A stretch of 64,000 bases of DNA. Source: Mycoplana dimorpha (GTDB taxonomy: Bacteria > Pseudomonadota > Alphaproteobacteria > Rhizobiales > Rhizobiaceae). The stretch lies in the NCBI RefSeq assembly GCF_003046475.1, contig NZ_PZZZ01000002.1, positions 124,001 through 188,000 of the forward strand. The letters are read 5' to 3'. The position numbers and the translations under genes were made by a program. Shown here in pieces: positions 35,795 through 45,672 of the stretch; position 1 is the stretch's first letter; every line of letters starts with the position of its first letter. The notes beneath the pieces were generated by a model. That model ran no database searches, had not been told where the DNA came from, and worked only from the letters and a program-made list of their open reading frames with translations.

Positions 35795-37648
35795 ATGCGG
35801 TTCGGATGGCGTGGGACATTTGCGGGCGTGATCTTCGTGGCTGCGGGCGCAACGGTGTCGACCGGAGCGGCAACCGCGCAGGAGGTTCCGCAGCAGTGGC
35901 ATCACGGGATCTCGACCGTCGGGGAGCTCAAGTACCAGCCCGGCTTTGCCCGTTTCGACTACGTCAATCCGCAGGCGCCGAAGGGCGGCACGCTCAGGCT
36001 GTCCAACGACGGGACGTTCGATTCGTTCAACCCGCTGCTGGCTAAGGGCGAGGCGGCGGTGGGCATCGAACGTGTCTTCGATACGCTGATGAAATCGTCG
36101 GAGGACGAGGTCACAACCTCCTACGGCCTTCTGGCCGAGGGCGTCTCCTATCCGGACGACATTTCCTCCGCCACGTTCCGGCTGCGCGCCGGGGCGAAAT
36201 GGGCCGACGGCCAGCCCGTCACGCCCGAGGACGTCATCTTCTCCTTCGAGAAGGTGGTCGAGCACAACCCGCTCTACACGAACTACTACAAGCACGTCGT
36301 CTCGGCGGAGAAAACCGGCGAACGCGACGTGACCTTCCACTTCGACGAGAAGAACAATCGCGAGCTGCCGCAGATCCTCGGCCAGTTTTCGATCGTGCCG
36401 AAGCACTGGTGGGAGGGCAAGGACGCGAACGGCAACCAGCGCGACATCTCGAAGACGACGCTGGAGCCGGTGATGGGGTCTGGTCCCTACAGGATCGCCT
36501 CCTTTTCGCCGGGCTCGGCAATCCGCTACGAACTGCGTGACGACTATTGGGGCAAGGACCTCAACGTCAATGTTGGAGAGAACAACTTCGGCCGCATCGA
36601 GTATTCCTTCTACGGCGACCGCAATGTCGAGTTCGAGGCGTTCCGGGGCGGCAATGTCGATTACTGGTTCGAGAACCAGGCCAGCCGCTGGGCGACCGGC
36701 TACGACTTCCCCGCCGTCAAGGACGGCCGCGTCAAGCGCGAGGAGATCGAAAATCCTTATCGCGCCACCGGCATCATGCAGGCGATGGTGCCGAACATGC
36801 GCAAGGCAATCTTTCAGGACGAGCGGGTGCGCCAGGCCCTGAACTATGCCTTCGACTTCGAGGAACTGAACAAGACGGTCTTTTATGGCCAGTACAAGCG
36901 GGTCAACAGCTACTTCTTCGGCACCGAGCTCGCCTCGTCCGGCCTGCCAGAGGGCAAGGAGCTGGAGATCCTCAACGAGTTGAAGGACAAGGTTCCCCCC
37001 AGCGTCTTCACCGAGCCCTACGAGAATCCGGTCGGCGGCGATCCGGCGAAGGCGCGCGAAAACCTGCGCAAGGCGGTCGCGCTGCTGAAGGAAGGGGGAT
37101 ACGTGCTCAAGGGCAACCGGATGGTCAACGCGGAGACGGGCGAGCCGCTCTCCTTCGAGATCCTGCTCTCCAGTCCGACGCTCGAGCGTGTCGCGCTTCC
37201 CTATGCCAACAACCTGAAGCGCATCGGCATCGACGCGCGGGTTCGCACCGTCGATGCCTCGCAATACACCAATCGCCTGCGGTCCTTCGACTACGACATG
37301 ACCTGGTCCGTCTGGGCCCAGACCCTTCATCCCGGCAACGAGCAGGGCGACTATTGGGGATCATCATCGGTCGGGCGCGAGGGGTCTCGGAACTATGCGG
37401 GCATTGCCGATCCCGCCATCGACGCGCTGATCGACCGCATCATCTTTGCCAAGGACCGGGAGGAGCTTGTGGCGGCGACGCGGGCGATGGATCGCGTGCT
37501 GCTGGCCCACCATTACGTGGTGCCGATGTACTACCGCATGGCGGCGCCGATCGCCTATTGGAACCGGATCACCCGTCCTCCCGAACTGCCGAAATACGGG
37601 CTCGCCTTCCCGGATGCCTGGTGGTCGACCGAGGTGAAACAGCAATGA
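35795..37648 (+). CDS. yejA: Periplasmic solute-binding protein of the YejABEF oligopeptide importer
   Basis: A 617-residue family-5 binding protein with signal peptide (GVIFVAAGATVSTGAATAQ). Family landmarks: GGTLRLSNDGTFDSFNP near residues 55-70, and the C-terminal motif WSTEVKQQ end. It should capture oligopeptides (in enterobacteria also microcin C) and deliver them to YejB/YejE. ATG 35795 is chosen; GTG 35762 would add 11 residues ahead of the signal. The permease gene follows after 148 bp that contain a GC-rich hairpin, which may keep binding-protein mRNA in excess. Confidence 0.93.
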   Translation: MRFGWRGTFAGVIFVAAGATVSTGAATAQEVPQQWHHGISTVGELKYQPGFARFDYVNPQAPKGGTLRLSNDGTFDSFNPLLAKGEAAVGIERVFDTLMKSSEDEVTTSYGLLAEGVSYPDDISSATFRLRAGAKWADGQPVTPEDVIFSFEKVVEHNPLYTNYYKHVVSAEKTGERDVTFHFDEKNNRELPQILGQFSIVPKHWWEGKDANGNQRDISKTTLEPVMGSGPYRIASFSPGSAIRYELRDDYWGKDLNVNVGENNFGRIEYSFYGDRNVEFEAFRGGNVDYWFENQASRWATGYDFPAVKDGRVKREEIENPYRATGIMQAMVPNMRKAIFQDERVRQALNYAFDFEELNKTVFYGQYKRVNSYFFGTELASSGLPEGKELEILNELKDKVPPSVFTEPYENPVGGDPAKARENLRKAVALLKEGGYVLKGNRMVNAETGEPLSFEILLSSPTLERVALPYANNLKRIGIDARVRTVDASQYTNRLRSFDYDMTWSVWAQTLHPGNEQGDYWGSSSVGREGSRNYAGIADPAIDALIDRIIFAKDREELVAATRAMDRVLLAHHYVVPMYYRMAAPIAYWNRITRPPELPKYGLAFPDAWWSTEVKQQ

Positions 37649-37659
37649 GAGCTTGCCTT

Positions 37660-37677
37660 GGGGCGCCGCGGCGCTCC
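37660..37677 (+). promoter_or_regulatory. GC-rich hairpin between yejA and yejB
   Basis: GGGGCGC and GCGCTCC can pair around a CGCG loop (one G.U). It lies 12 bases after the yejA stop, within the 148-bp gap before yejB, and is followed by AAATT rather than a T tract. Such stems often stabilise the upstream binding-protein message or cause partial termination. Confidence 0.35.
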
Positions 37678-37796
37678 AAATTGCCGGAACACGAATCACC
37701 GCCATCGCGGCGCGACACATCGGGATCTGGCGGATTGACGGCTTACAGCGGGACAGACGACGGCAAGGCACCCGTGCCTGAGCGGAGGCCTGGCTG

Positions 37797-38879
37797 ATGG
37801 GTGCCTATATCCTGCGTCGCCTGCTGCTGATGATCCCGACGATCGTCGGCATCATGGCGATCTCCTTCGTCGTCGTGCAGTTCGCGCCGGGCGGCCCGGT
37901 CGAGCAGGTGATCTCCGACCTGACCAGCCAGGGCGGCGGCGACCGGCTGTCGGGTTCGGGCGACATGCTGCAGGACTTTTCGCAGGACGCGTCTTCCGGT
38001 TATCGCGGCGCCCGCGGCCTTGATCCCGAATTCATCGCCAAGCTGGAGAAGCAGTTCGGCTTCGACAAGCCGCCGCTCGAGCGCTTCCTGACGATGATGG
38101 GCAACTACCTGCGCTTCGACTTCGGCGAGAGCTTCTTCCGCAACACCTCGGTCGTCGACCTCATCAAGCAGAAGATGCCGGTGTCGATCTCGCTCGGCAT
38201 CTGGATCCTGATCCTGTCCTACGCGATCTCGATCCCGCTCGGCATCAAGAAGGCCGTCTCCGACGGCTCGACCTTCGACGTCTGGACCTCCGGCGTCATC
38301 GTCGTCGGCTATGCGGTGCCGAGCTTCCTGTTCGGAATCCTGTTGATCGTCGTCTTTGCCGGCGGCTCGTTCTTCGACTGGTTCCCCCTGCGCGGCATCG
38401 TCTCGGACGATTTCTGGCAGCTGCCGTGGTGGCAGAAGCCGCTCGACTACCTCTGGCACATGACGCTGCCGATCATCACGCTGCTGCTCTCGGCCTTCGC
38501 CACGACGACGCTTTTGACGAAGAACTCGTTCATCGACGAGATCAAGAAGCAGTATGTGGTGACGGCCCGCGCCAAGGGCCTGACCGATCGCCAGGTGCTC
38601 TACGGGCACGTCTTCCGCAACGCCATGCTGATCATCATCGCCGGCTTCCCCGGCGCCTTCATCTCGGCCTTCTTCACCGGCTCGCTGCTGATCGAATACA
38701 TCTTCTCGCTCGACGGCCTCGGCCGCCTCGGCTACGACGCCGTCGTCCGGCGCGACTATCCGATCGTCTTTGCGACGCTCTACATCTTCTCGCTGATGGG
38801 CCTGTTCGTCAGCCTGATCTCCGACCTCATCTACACCTGGGTCGATCCGCGCATCGACTTCGAGCGGAGGGACGTCTGA
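37797..38879 (+). CDS. yejB: Oligopeptide ABC transporter permease YejB
   Basis: A 360-residue inner-membrane permease, normal for YejB. It has six predicted helices, a long periplasmic loop after the first (about 30-100), and the ATPase-coupling motif (the EAA loop) around VTARAKGLTDRQVLYGHVFR. The C-terminus ends in the cytoplasmic tail LIYTWVDPRIDFERRDV, typical of DppB/OppB-type permeases. ATG 37797; its TGA overlaps the YejE ATG (TGATG). Confidence 0.95.
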   Translation: MGAYILRRLLLMIPTIVGIMAISFVVVQFAPGGPVEQVISDLTSQGGGDRLSGSGDMLQDFSQDASSGYRGARGLDPEFIAKLEKQFGFDKPPLERFLTMMGNYLRFDFGESFFRNTSVVDLIKQKMPVSISLGIWILILSYAISIPLGIKKAVSDGSTFDVWTSGVIVVGYAVPSFLFGILLIVVFAGGSFFDWFPLRGIVSDDFWQLPWWQKPLDYLWHMTLPIITLLLSAFATTTLLTKNSFIDEIKKQYVVTARAKGLTDRQVLYGHVFRNAMLIIIAGFPGAFISAFFTGSLLIEYIFSLDGLGRLGYDAVVRRDYPIVFATLYIFSLMGLFVSLISDLIYTWVDPRIDFERRDV

Positions 38880-40024
38880 TGGCCGCCCTGCGCGAGGCGG
38901 ACACGGCGCCGTTCGAGGCGCCGCCGAAAGGCTTCCTGTCGCCCACCAACCGGCGGCGCTGGGAGAACTTCAAGGCGAACCGCCGCGGCTTCTGGTCGCT
39001 CTGGATCTTCCTCGTTCTGTTCGGGCTCAGCCTCTGCGCCGAGTTCGTCGCCAACGACCGGCCGATCGTCGCCTCCTACAAGGGCGAGATCCTGTTTCCG
39101 GTGCTCGTGACCTATCCGGAAGAAAAGTTCGGCGGCTTCCTGGCGGAGACTGACTACAAGTCCGACTTCATCCGCGACGAGATCGAGGCGAACGGCTGGA
39201 TGGTCTGGCCGCCGATCCGCTATTCCTACCGCAGCACCAACTCCAACATCCCCCATTCCGCGCCGACCAAGCCCTTCTGGCTGATGAGCAAGCAGGAGCG
39301 CTGCTCCGGCTATCCGATGGGCGCCGACGATCCGGGCTGCATCGTCGGCAACCTGAACTGGCTCGGCACCGACGACCAGGCGCGCGACGTGCTCGCCCGC
39401 GTCATCTACGGCTTCCGCATTTCGGTGCTGTTCGGGTTGGCGCTGACCATTGCGTCGGCGATCGTCGGCGTCTCGGCCGGCGCCGTGCAGGGCTATTTCG
39501 GCGGCTGGACCGACCTTCTGATGCAGCGCTTCATCGAGATCTGGTCGTCGATGCCGGTGCTCTACATCCTGCTGATCATCTCGGCGATCCTGCCGCCCGG
39601 CTTCTGGATCCTCCTGTCGATCATGCTGCTGTTCTCCTGGGTCGGCTTCGTCGGCGTCGTCCGCGCTGAGTTCCTGCGCGCCCGCAACTTCGAATACGTC
39701 AACGCCGCCCGGGCGCTCGGCGTCGGCAACGGCACGATCATGGTCCGGCACCTGTTGCCGAATGCGATGGTGGCGACGCTGACCTTCCTGCCCTTCATCC
39801 TGTCCGGCTCGATCACCACGCTGACCTCGCTCGACTTCCTCGGCTTCGGCATGCCGCCGGGCTCGCCGTCGCTCGGCGAACTGATCGCCCAGGGCAAGCA
39901 GAACCTGCAGGCGCCGTGGCTCGGGCTGACGGCCTTCGCCATCATGTCGCTGATGCTGTCGCTTCTGATCTTCGTCGGCGAGGCGACTCGCGACGCCTTC
40001 GACCCGCGAAAGACCTTCCGGTGA
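38879..40024 (+). CDS. yejE: Oligopeptide ABC transporter permease YejE
   Basis: A 381-residue second permease. After a cytoplasmic N-terminus with PTNRRRWENFKANRRG comes TM1, then a large periplasmic insertion (about 60-170), a YejE feature, and five more helices. The EAA coupling loop is NAARALGVGNGTIMVRH. Its start overlaps yejB by one base, and its TGA overlaps the GTG of yejF (GTGA), so the three are translationally coupled. Confidence 0.95.
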   Translation: MAALREADTAPFEAPPKGFLSPTNRRRWENFKANRRGFWSLWIFLVLFGLSLCAEFVANDRPIVASYKGEILFPVLVTYPEEKFGGFLAETDYKSDFIRDEIEANGWMVWPPIRYSYRSTNSNIPHSAPTKPFWLMSKQERCSGYPMGADDPGCIVGNLNWLGTDDQARDVLARVIYGFRISVLFGLALTIASAIVGVSAGAVQGYFGGWTDLLMQRFIEIWSSMPVLYILLIISAILPPGFWILLSIMLLFSWVGFVGVVRAEFLRARNFEYVNAARALGVGNGTIMVRHLLPNAMVATLTFLPFILSGSITTLTSLDFLGFGMPPGSPSLGELIAQGKQNLQAPWLGLTAFAIMSLMLSLLIFVGEATRDAFDPRKTFR

Positions 40025-41673
40025 GCGCCGCCATGAGAGATCAAAAGCCCGATCCGATCCTGACCGTGGAAGACCTCTCGGTCGCCTTCCACCAGGGCGG
40101 CAAGACGTCGCTGGCCGTCGATCGGGTCTCCTTCGAGATCGGCCGCGGCGAGGTGGTGGCGCTCGTCGGCGAGTCGGGGTCGGGCAAGTCGGTGACGGCG
40201 AACTCGATCCTCAGGCTCTTGCCCTATCCGGCAGCGAGCCATCCCTCGGGCGCGGTGACCTTCAACGGTCGCGACCTGATGGCGGCGTCCGATGCGGAAC
40301 TGCGCGCCGTGCGCGGCAACGACATCACCATGATCTTCCAGGAGCCGATGACCTCGCTCAATCCGCTCCATTCGATCGAACGCCAGATCGGTGAGATCCT
40401 CGAGCTGCACCAGAACATGAAGGGGGCGCCGGCGCGGGCACGCATCCTCGAGCTTCTCAACCAGGTCGGCATCCGTGAACCCGAAAAGCGCCTCTCCGCC
40501 TACCCGCACGAGCTCTCCGGCGGGCAGCGCCAGCGCGTGATGATCGCAATGGCGCTCGCCAACCGGCCGGAGTTGCTGATCGCCGACGAGCCGACCACCG
40601 CCCTCGACGTCACCGTGCAGGCACAGATCCTCGAGCTTCTGAAGGCGCTGAAGGACGAGCACGGCATGTCCATGCTCTTCATCACCCACGACCTCGGCAT
40701 CGTTCGCAAGTTCGCCGACCGGGTCTGCGTGATGACCGGCGGCAAGATCGTCGAAAGCGGGCCGGTGGAGGCGATCTTCACCGCACCGCAGCACGAATAC
40801 ACCCGCCATCTGCTCGCCTCCGAGCCGCGGGGCAGGCCGCTGCCGCCGGACGACACCAAGCCGGTGATCATGGAGGCGGACGACGTCAAGGTCTGGTTCC
40901 CGATCAAGGCCGGGTTCATGCGCAAGGTGGTGGACCATGTGAAGGCGGTCGACGGCATCGACCTGAGCCTGAAGGCCGGTCACACCCTCGGCGTCGTCGG
41001 CGAATCCGGCTCCGGCAAGACCACGCTCGGCCTGGCGCTCACGCGGATGATCGCCTCGCAAGGGCGCATCGCCTTCGTCGGCAAGGATATCGCGAGGTAT
41101 TCGTTCAAGGATATGCGGCCCTTGCGGAACCGCATGCAGATCGTCTTCCAGGACCCTTACGGCTCGCTGTCGCCGCGCATGTCGGTGGCCGACATCGTGG
41201 CGGAAGGCCTGGAAATACACGAGCCGTCGCTCACCGCCGGCGAGCGCGACCGCCGGGTCGCAGCCGCGCTCGAGGAGACCGGCCTCGATCCCGCCACCCG
41301 CTGGCGCTACCCGCACGAATTTTCCGGTGGCCAGCGCCAGCGCATCGCCATTGCGCGTGCCATGGTGCTCAAGCCCCGCTTCGTCATGCTGGACGAGCCG
41401 ACCTCGGCACTCGACATGAGCGTGCAGGCGCAGGTGGTCGATCTGCTCCGCGACCTGCAGGCCAGGCACGATCTCGCCTATCTCTTCATCAGCCACGATC
41501 TGAAGGTCGTGCGCGCGCTCGCCAACGACATCATCGTCATGCGCGCCGGTAAGGTCGTCGAGAAGGGGCCGGCCGCGCGCATCATCGCGGCGCCCGAGAT
41601 GCCCTACACCAGGGCGCTGATGGCCGCCGCCTTCGATCTGGCCGCCGTCACCTCCGAGGTCGTCCATCAGTAA
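40021..41673 (+). CDS. yejF: Oligopeptide ABC transporter ATPase YejF (two fused ATPase domains)
   Basis: A 550-residue protein with two complete ATPase modules (about 10-275 and 285-545). Walker A: GESGSGKS in the first and GESGSGKT in the second. Signatures: LSGGQRQR and FSGGQRQR. Walker [13 protein letters not shown] and [11 protein letters not shown]. It powers uptake through YejB/YejE. The start is GTG 40021 overlapping the yejE stop, or ATG 40033; I prefer the overlap because the operon is coupled throughout. Twenty-seven bases separate it from the reductase gene downstream. Confidence 0.95.
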   Translation: MSAAMRDQKPDPILTVEDLSVAFHQGGKTSLAVDRVSFEIGRGEVVALVGESGSGKSVTANSILRLLPYPAASHPSGAVTFNGRDLMAASDAELRAVRGNDITMIFQEPMTSLNPLHSIERQIGEILELHQNMKGAPARARILELLNQVGIREPEKRLSAYPHELSGGQRQRVMIAMALANRPELLIADEPTTALDVTVQAQILELLKALKDEHGMSMLFITHDLGIVRKFADRVCVMTGGKIVESGPVEAIFTAPQHEYTRHLLASEPRGRPLPPDDTKPVIMEADDVKVWFPIKAGFMRKVVDHVKAVDGIDLSLKAGHTLGVVGESGSGKTTLGLALTRMIASQGRIAFVGKDIARYSFKDMRPLRNRMQIVFQDPYGSLSPRMSVADIVAEGLEIHEPSLTAGERDRRVAAALEETGLDPATRWRYPHEFSGGQRQRIAIARAMVLKPRFVMLDEPTSALDMSVQAQVVDLLRDLQARHDLAYLFISHDLKVVRALANDIIVMRAGKVVEKGPAARIIAAPEMPYTRALMAAAFDLAAVTSEVVHQ

Positions 41674-41700
41674 CCGTTTTCCAGCAGTACAGGTTTGAGC

Positions 41701-42660
41701 ATGAAATCGAAAAGCCCCGTCATCATTGACCTGAAGTTCGATCGCGAACAGGTCGCCGCCGCCCTCAAGGGCGCCTTTGCCGATCGCGAGGTGATCGACC
41801 TCGCCCACCCGGCAAACAAGACCCGGGATCTTTCCGGCATTGATTATGCGGTGGTCTGGAAGCCTGCCGCCGACCTGTTTTCGCGCGCGAAAGACCTCAG
41901 GGCTGTGTTTTCCGGAGGTGCCGGCGTCGATCACGTGATGACCCTGCCGGGATTGCCGGAGGTGCCCGTCGTGCGCTTCGTCGACCAGACGCTGACGACC
42001 CGGATGAGCGAATGGGTGGTGCTGCAATGCCTGCTGCACCTTCGCCAGTTCAGGGCCTACGAGGCGCAGAACCGGAAGCGCATCTGGCGGGAGCTCGACC
42101 AGCCGGAGGCGCGCGAGGTGACGGTCGGCATCATGGGCCTCGGCGTGCTCGGCGCCGATGCGGCCAGCAAGCTGAAGATGCTCGGCTTCGACGTCGTCGG
42201 CTGGTCGCGGCGCAAGAAGGCGATCGACGGCATCGAGACCTTCGACGCCGCCGGCCTGGACGATTTCCTCGCCCGCACCGACATCCTCGTCGGCCTGCTG
42301 CCGCTAACGGCTGAGACCCGCGGCCTCTTCAATGCCGGCCTCTTTGCGAAGCTGCGGCGCAATGGCGCGCTCGGCGCCCCGGTCTTCGTCAACGCAGGCA
42401 GGGGCGGCAGCCAGGTCGAGGCGGACATTCTTGCGGCGCTCGATAGCGGCGTGCTCGGCGGAGCCTCGCTCGACGTGTTCGAAAAGGAACCACTGCCGCT
42501 GGAAAGCCGGCTGTGGACGCACGAAAAGGTGTTCATGACCCCGCACGCCGCTGCCGCGTCCGACGTCAGGGCGCTGTTTGCCCATGTCGGCCGGCAGATC
42601 GAGCGGCTTGAGAACGGTCAGGCGCTGGAAAACGTCGTCGACCGCCAAGCGGGTTACTGA
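41701..42660 (+). CDS. Glyoxylate/hydroxypyruvate reductase A-like 2-hydroxyacid dehydrogenase
   Basis: A 319-residue D-2-hydroxyacid dehydrogenase of the GhrA subgroup. The coenzyme loop is GIMGLGVLG, catalytic Arg lies in FVNAGRGG, Glu in DVFEKEPLP and His in FMTPHAAAAS. It probably reduces glyoxylate or hydroxypyruvate with NADPH in the cytoplasm. It lies 27 bp downstream of yejF on the same strand, so it is likely co-transcribed with the peptide importer; the metabolic reason is not obvious. ATG 41701 is preferred over TTG 41695. Only low similarity to the dehydrogenase at 17891 is apparent. Confidence 0.88.
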   Translation: MKSKSPVIIDLKFDREQVAAALKGAFADREVIDLAHPANKTRDLSGIDYAVVWKPAADLFSRAKDLRAVFSGGAGVDHVMTLPGLPEVPVVRFVDQTLTTRMSEWVVLQCLLHLRQFRAYEAQNRKRIWRELDQPEAREVTVGIMGLGVLGADAASKLKMLGFDVVGWSRRKKAIDGIETFDAAGLDDFLARTDILVGLLPLTAETRGLFNAGLFAKLRRNGALGAPVFVNAGRGGSQVEADILAALDSGVLGGASLDVFEKEPLPLESRLWTHEKVFMTPHAAAASDVRALFAHVGRQIERLENGQALENVVDRQAGY

Positions 42661-42772
42661 AGCATCCTGCGAAAGAGCGGCTCCGACAAACGTGCGAGGA
42701 ACCAAAGTTCCGACGCATCGCAACCGGGTCTGAAGAATCGCGCAATGCTCCAGTGCGCGCCTGCAATATTTC

Positions 42773-42796
42773 GGATGCCGGCCTGAGCCGGTATCC
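42773..42796. terminator. Hairpin between convergent reductase and C40 peptidase genes
   Basis: GGATGCCGG, loop CCTGAG, CCGGTATCC: a nine-pair stem (one G.U) in the 164-bp convergent gap. No T tract; a weak terminator at best. Confidence 0.35.
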
Positions 42797-42824
42797 GGCA
42801 AGCGCCCGCTCTGCGGCGCAAAAG

Positions 42825-43679
42825 TCAGGGCCGCCGATAGCCGGTCGGTTGCTGGTACAGCCAGCCGATGCGCGTGATGGCCTCCTCCAGGCCTTCGTGC
42901 GCGACGCTCATCGTGTGGCCGTTGGCGTGCAGGATGGTCTTCTCGTCCTGCATGATCGCCACATGGCCCTTCCAGAACACCAGGTCGCCGCGCACGAGTT
43001 CGTCGCGGCCGATCGGCGTGCCCAGCCCGGCGGCCTGCATGTCGGAATCGCGCGGTGCCCGGCGCCCGACCATCATCATCGCAAGCTGGACGAGGCCGGA
43101 GCAGTCGATCCCGAAGCCGCTGCGGCCACCCCAGAGGTAGGGCGTTTCCAGAAACCGCTCGGCGATCGCGACGTAGTCGTCGCCGATCGGATGGTCGACC
43201 GGCGCGCAATGGCCCGCGACGACAGACTGGCCGCTCTCCAGCGTGAGGTAACGCGTGCCACGGGTTTCGCTCTCGCCAAAGACAGTTAGCCGGCTACCAA
43301 GGGAGAGCGCAAAGGCCGCGGGTGTCCGAAGGTCGGCGCCGGTGTAGGCGAAAGTCCGTGGCGTGGCGATGACGTGGGTCGGCGCGGGGGCGCGCTCGGA
43401 GAGAGCCGTTTCCGGCAGATAGCCGACGTAGCCGTCGAAATCCGCCTTGACCCAGGCCCAGCCGCCGGCTCGGTCGAGCACCCGCACGGTCTCGCCGTAC
43501 AGGAGTTCGGTGTCGATCCCGGCCGCCGCATCGGGGCGTGGCCTCAGCCCGATCACCGGCAAGGTGACCCGCGCCGGCGTCCCCATCGTGTAGCGAGGCG
43601 CGTCGACCGTGCCGCGCAGCGCCTCCTCTGCGAGGTCTGCACGATAGGCGTTCAGGCGGCGGTCAGGCGGAGCGTTCAT
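42825..43679 (-). CDS. NlpC/P60 (C40) peptidase with N-terminal SH3 domains
   Basis: A 284-residue cell-wall-type cysteine peptidase. Two SH3b-like modules (about 38-95 and 100-155) precede the catalytic domain (about 165-284). The catalytic residues are Cys193 (IDCSGLVQ), His239 (WKGHVAIM) and the polar residue His251 (HANGHTM). Such enzymes cleave gamma-D-Glu-diaminopimelate bonds of peptidoglycan peptides. No signal peptide is visible, so it may act on recycled muropeptides in the cytoplasm, in line with an aminopeptidase gene in the same group. It starts 7 bp after the MarR stop. Confidence 0.9.
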   Translation of the reverse strand: MNAPPDRRLNAYRADLAEEALRGTVDAPRYTMGTPARVTLPVIGLRPRPDAAAGIDTELLYGETVRVLDRAGGWAWVKADFDGYVGYLPETALSERAPAPTHVIATPRTFAYTGADLRTPAAFALSLGSRLTVFGESETRGTRYLTLESGQSVVAGHCAPVDHPIGDDYVAIAERFLETPYLWGGRSGFGIDCSGLVQLAMMMVGRRAPRDSDMQAAGLGTPIGRDELVRGDLVFWKGHVAIMQDEKTILHANGHTMSVAHEGLEEAITRIGWLYQQPTGYRRP

Positions 43680-43686
43680 GGCCTTC

Positions 43687-44037
43687 TCATGATGTCAGCG
43701 CCCGGCCCCGACCGATGATCAGGTCGCCGAGCTTTTCCAGATAGAGCGCGCCGTCGACGGTGCGCTTGACGAGGACGTTGCGCCGGTCGCGCTCATCGCG
43801 GCTGCGGTCGACCAATCCTTGCTCACCCATCGTGTCGAGCGCGCGCGTGATCACGGGCTTGGTCACCCCGAGCCGCTCGGCCAGTCCCCGCACCGTGTGC
43901 GGCGGCGGCACGAGATAGACTTCGAGCAGGATCGCCAGCTGGCGCAGGCTCAGATCCCGGCCGTCGTGGCGCACTTGTTCCAGCGAAACGGCATGCCAGA
44001 GGCCGAGCGCCTGCGAGGCCGTAAGTTCCACTGGCAA
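43687..44037 (-). CDS. MarR-family winged-helix regulator
   Basis: A 116-residue small MarR protein. The recognition helix region is LAERLGVTKPVITRALDTM, followed by the wing DRSRDERDRRNVLVKRT. It is shorter than typical MarR proteins (about 140-150) because the terminal dimerisation helices are reduced. It sits between the aminopeptidase and the C40 peptidase on the same strand and may control this peptidase group. The ligand is unknown. Confidence 0.85.
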   Translation of the reverse strand: MPVELTASQALGLWHAVSLEQVRHDGRDLSLRQLAILLEVYLVPPPHTVRGLAERLGVTKPVITRALDTMGEQGLVDRSRDERDRRNVLVKRTVDGALYLEKLGDLIIGRGRALTS

Positions 44038-44148
44038 GTCAGCCTCCGCAAGGACAGGACGATGTCGTTACGCTAGCGTATCGTTGCACGCTTTGAAAGT
44101 CCGCAATGCATTTGGCCGCGTTCGCCGGTACGCCTGTCGGCGATGCTG

Positions 44149-45540
44149 TTAGCCGGCTGTCGATTTCAGGCTGTGGTAAAGGGCCCGGATCGCCTGTGCC
44201 TCGCCGCCGATCGGCGCATGCGGACGCTCGGCCGGCGTCCAGCCGTAGATGTCGAAATGCACCCAGCTCTTCGTTCGCGTCACGAAGCGCTTGAGGAACA
44301 GGGCAGCGGTGATCGAGCCGGCCATGCCGCCGGCTGGCGCATTGGTGAGGTCGGCGATGCGGGCCGAGACGTCCTTGTCGTAACCCATGTAGAGCGGCAT
44401 GCGCCATATCGGATCGTCGACGGAGAGGCTCGCGTCGACCAGGTCATGCGCCAGGTCCTCGTCGTCGGTGAAGAACGGCGGAAGGTCGGGCCCGAGCGCG
44501 ACCCGGGCCGCGCCCGTCAGCGTCGCCATGTCGACCAGCAGGTCGCAGTCCTCCTCGTCGGCATAGGCGAGCGCATCGGCCAGGATGAGGCGGCCCTCGG
44601 CGTCGGTATTGTCGATCTGCACCGTCAGCCCCTTGCGGCTGCGATAGATGTCGCCCGGCCGGAAGGCGTTCGAGGAGATGGAGTTCTCGACCGCCGGCAC
44701 CAGCACGCGCAAATCGACCTTCAGCTTGGCGTCCATGATCATCAGCGCCAGGCCCATGACGTTCGCAGCACCGCCCATGTCCTTCTTCATCAGCAGCATC
44801 GAGGCGGATGGCTTGATGTCGAGGCCGCCGGTATCAAAGCATACCCCCTTGCCGACCAGCGTCACCTTGCGATGCCCTTTCTTGCCCCAGCGCATCTCCA
44901 GCAGGCGCGGTGCTTCGGCGGCGGCGCGGCCGACAGTGTGGATCAACGGGAAATTCTCCTTCAGGAGGTCGTCGCCCTGGATGACCGAGACCTTCGCCTT
45001 GTAATGCTCGCCGAGCGCGCGGAAGGCTTCCTCCAGTGCCTGCGGTCCCATGTCGTTCGTCGGCGTGTTGATCAGGTCGCGGACCAGGAAGACGCCGGCG
45101 AGCTGGCGCTTGACGTCGGCGGCATCGGCGTCCGTCGGAATCAGCAGGGTCGGCGCGTCGTTCGTTGCCGCCCGGTAGCGGTCGAAGCGGTAGCTTCCCA
45201 TGCCGTAACCGAGCGACAGCCGGTTGGCCGTCAGCGGCGCCGTCTCGATGTGCCACTGGCCGGCCGGCAGGGCACGGGCGAGCTTTCCGGTCAGGAACGG
45301 CGCTTCGGAGGGCGACTTGCCGAGGCCGAACAGGGCTCCCCCGAGATGCCCGTCCGCGGTCGGAATCAGCAGCAGCGCGCCCGCTTCCGCCTTGAAGCCC
45401 GCCTTCCTGGCCCAGTCGAGCGCCACCGGGTCGATCGTGCCGGTCTCGATATGCGCCGGCGTGATCGCGAAGATCGGCAGGGTCTTTCCGGCACGGGTGG
45501 TGAACGGGGAGGGGCGATCGATGAACTGGTAGGGAGCCAT
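44149..45540 (-). CDS. M17 leucyl aminopeptidase family protein
   Basis: A 463-residue two-metal aminopeptidase. Metal and active-site residues are visible: Lys231 and Asp236 in VGKGVCFDTGG, Asp254 in MKKDMGG, and Asp313, Glu315 and Arg317 in NTDAEGR. It removes N-terminal residues from peptides in the cytoplasm. The N-terminal domain is the shorter form common in alphaproteobacteria. It is divergent from tadD across 132 bp, where a near-consensus CtrA box lies. Downstream on the same strand come MarR and the C40 peptidase. Confidence 0.93.
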   Translation of the reverse strand: MAPYQFIDRPSPFTTRAGKTLPIFAITPAHIETGTIDPVALDWARKAGFKAEAGALLLIPTADGHLGGALFGLGKSPSEAPFLTGKLARALPAGQWHIETAPLTANRLSLGYGMGSYRFDRYRAATNDAPTLLIPTDADAADVKRQLAGVFLVRDLINTPTNDMGPQALEEAFRALGEHYKAKVSVIQGDDLLKENFPLIHTVGRAAAEAPRLLEMRWGKKGHRKVTLVGKGVCFDTGGLDIKPSASMLLMKKDMGGAANVMGLALMIMDAKLKVDLRVLVPAVENSISSNAFRPGDIYRSRKGLTVQIDNTDAEGRLILADALAYADEEDCDLLVDMATLTGAARVALGPDLPPFFTDDEDLAHDLVDASLSVDDPIWRMPLYMGYDKDVSARIADLTNAPAGGMAGSITAALFLKRFVTRTKSWVHFDIYGWTPAERPHAPIGGEAQAIRALYHSLKSTAG

Positions 45541-45576
45541 GGCAGAGCCTTTGCGGTCGGTCCGGGATTCGGCGGA

Positions 45577-45591
45577 TTAACGGTCTGTTAG
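45577..45591. promoter_or_regulatory. Near-consensus CtrA box before tadD
   Basis: TTAA, CGGTCTG, TTAG: one mismatch from TTAA-N7-TTAA, about 82 bp before the tadD ATG and 37 bp before the divergent aminopeptidase. A further GGTTAAC follows at 45592-45598. The related site at 61416 has the same mismatch. Confidence 0.35.
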
Positions 45592-45672
45592 GGTTAACAG
45601 AATATTTCTGGCGTGAGGATTGCGGCGTGATTCCGTCACACTCGCCGCAACGGTGCTCTGGGGAACATTTTC

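Noticed and set aside
40021-41673. YejF as two genes fused by error
   Set aside because: Fused double ATPases are the normal form for YejF; both halves have intact Walker and signature motifs.
39562-42039. 825-codon open frame antisense to yejE-yejF and the reductase gene
   Set aside because: It spans three well-identified genes on the other strand and has biased composition (Asp/Arg/His-rich) with no recognisable domain.
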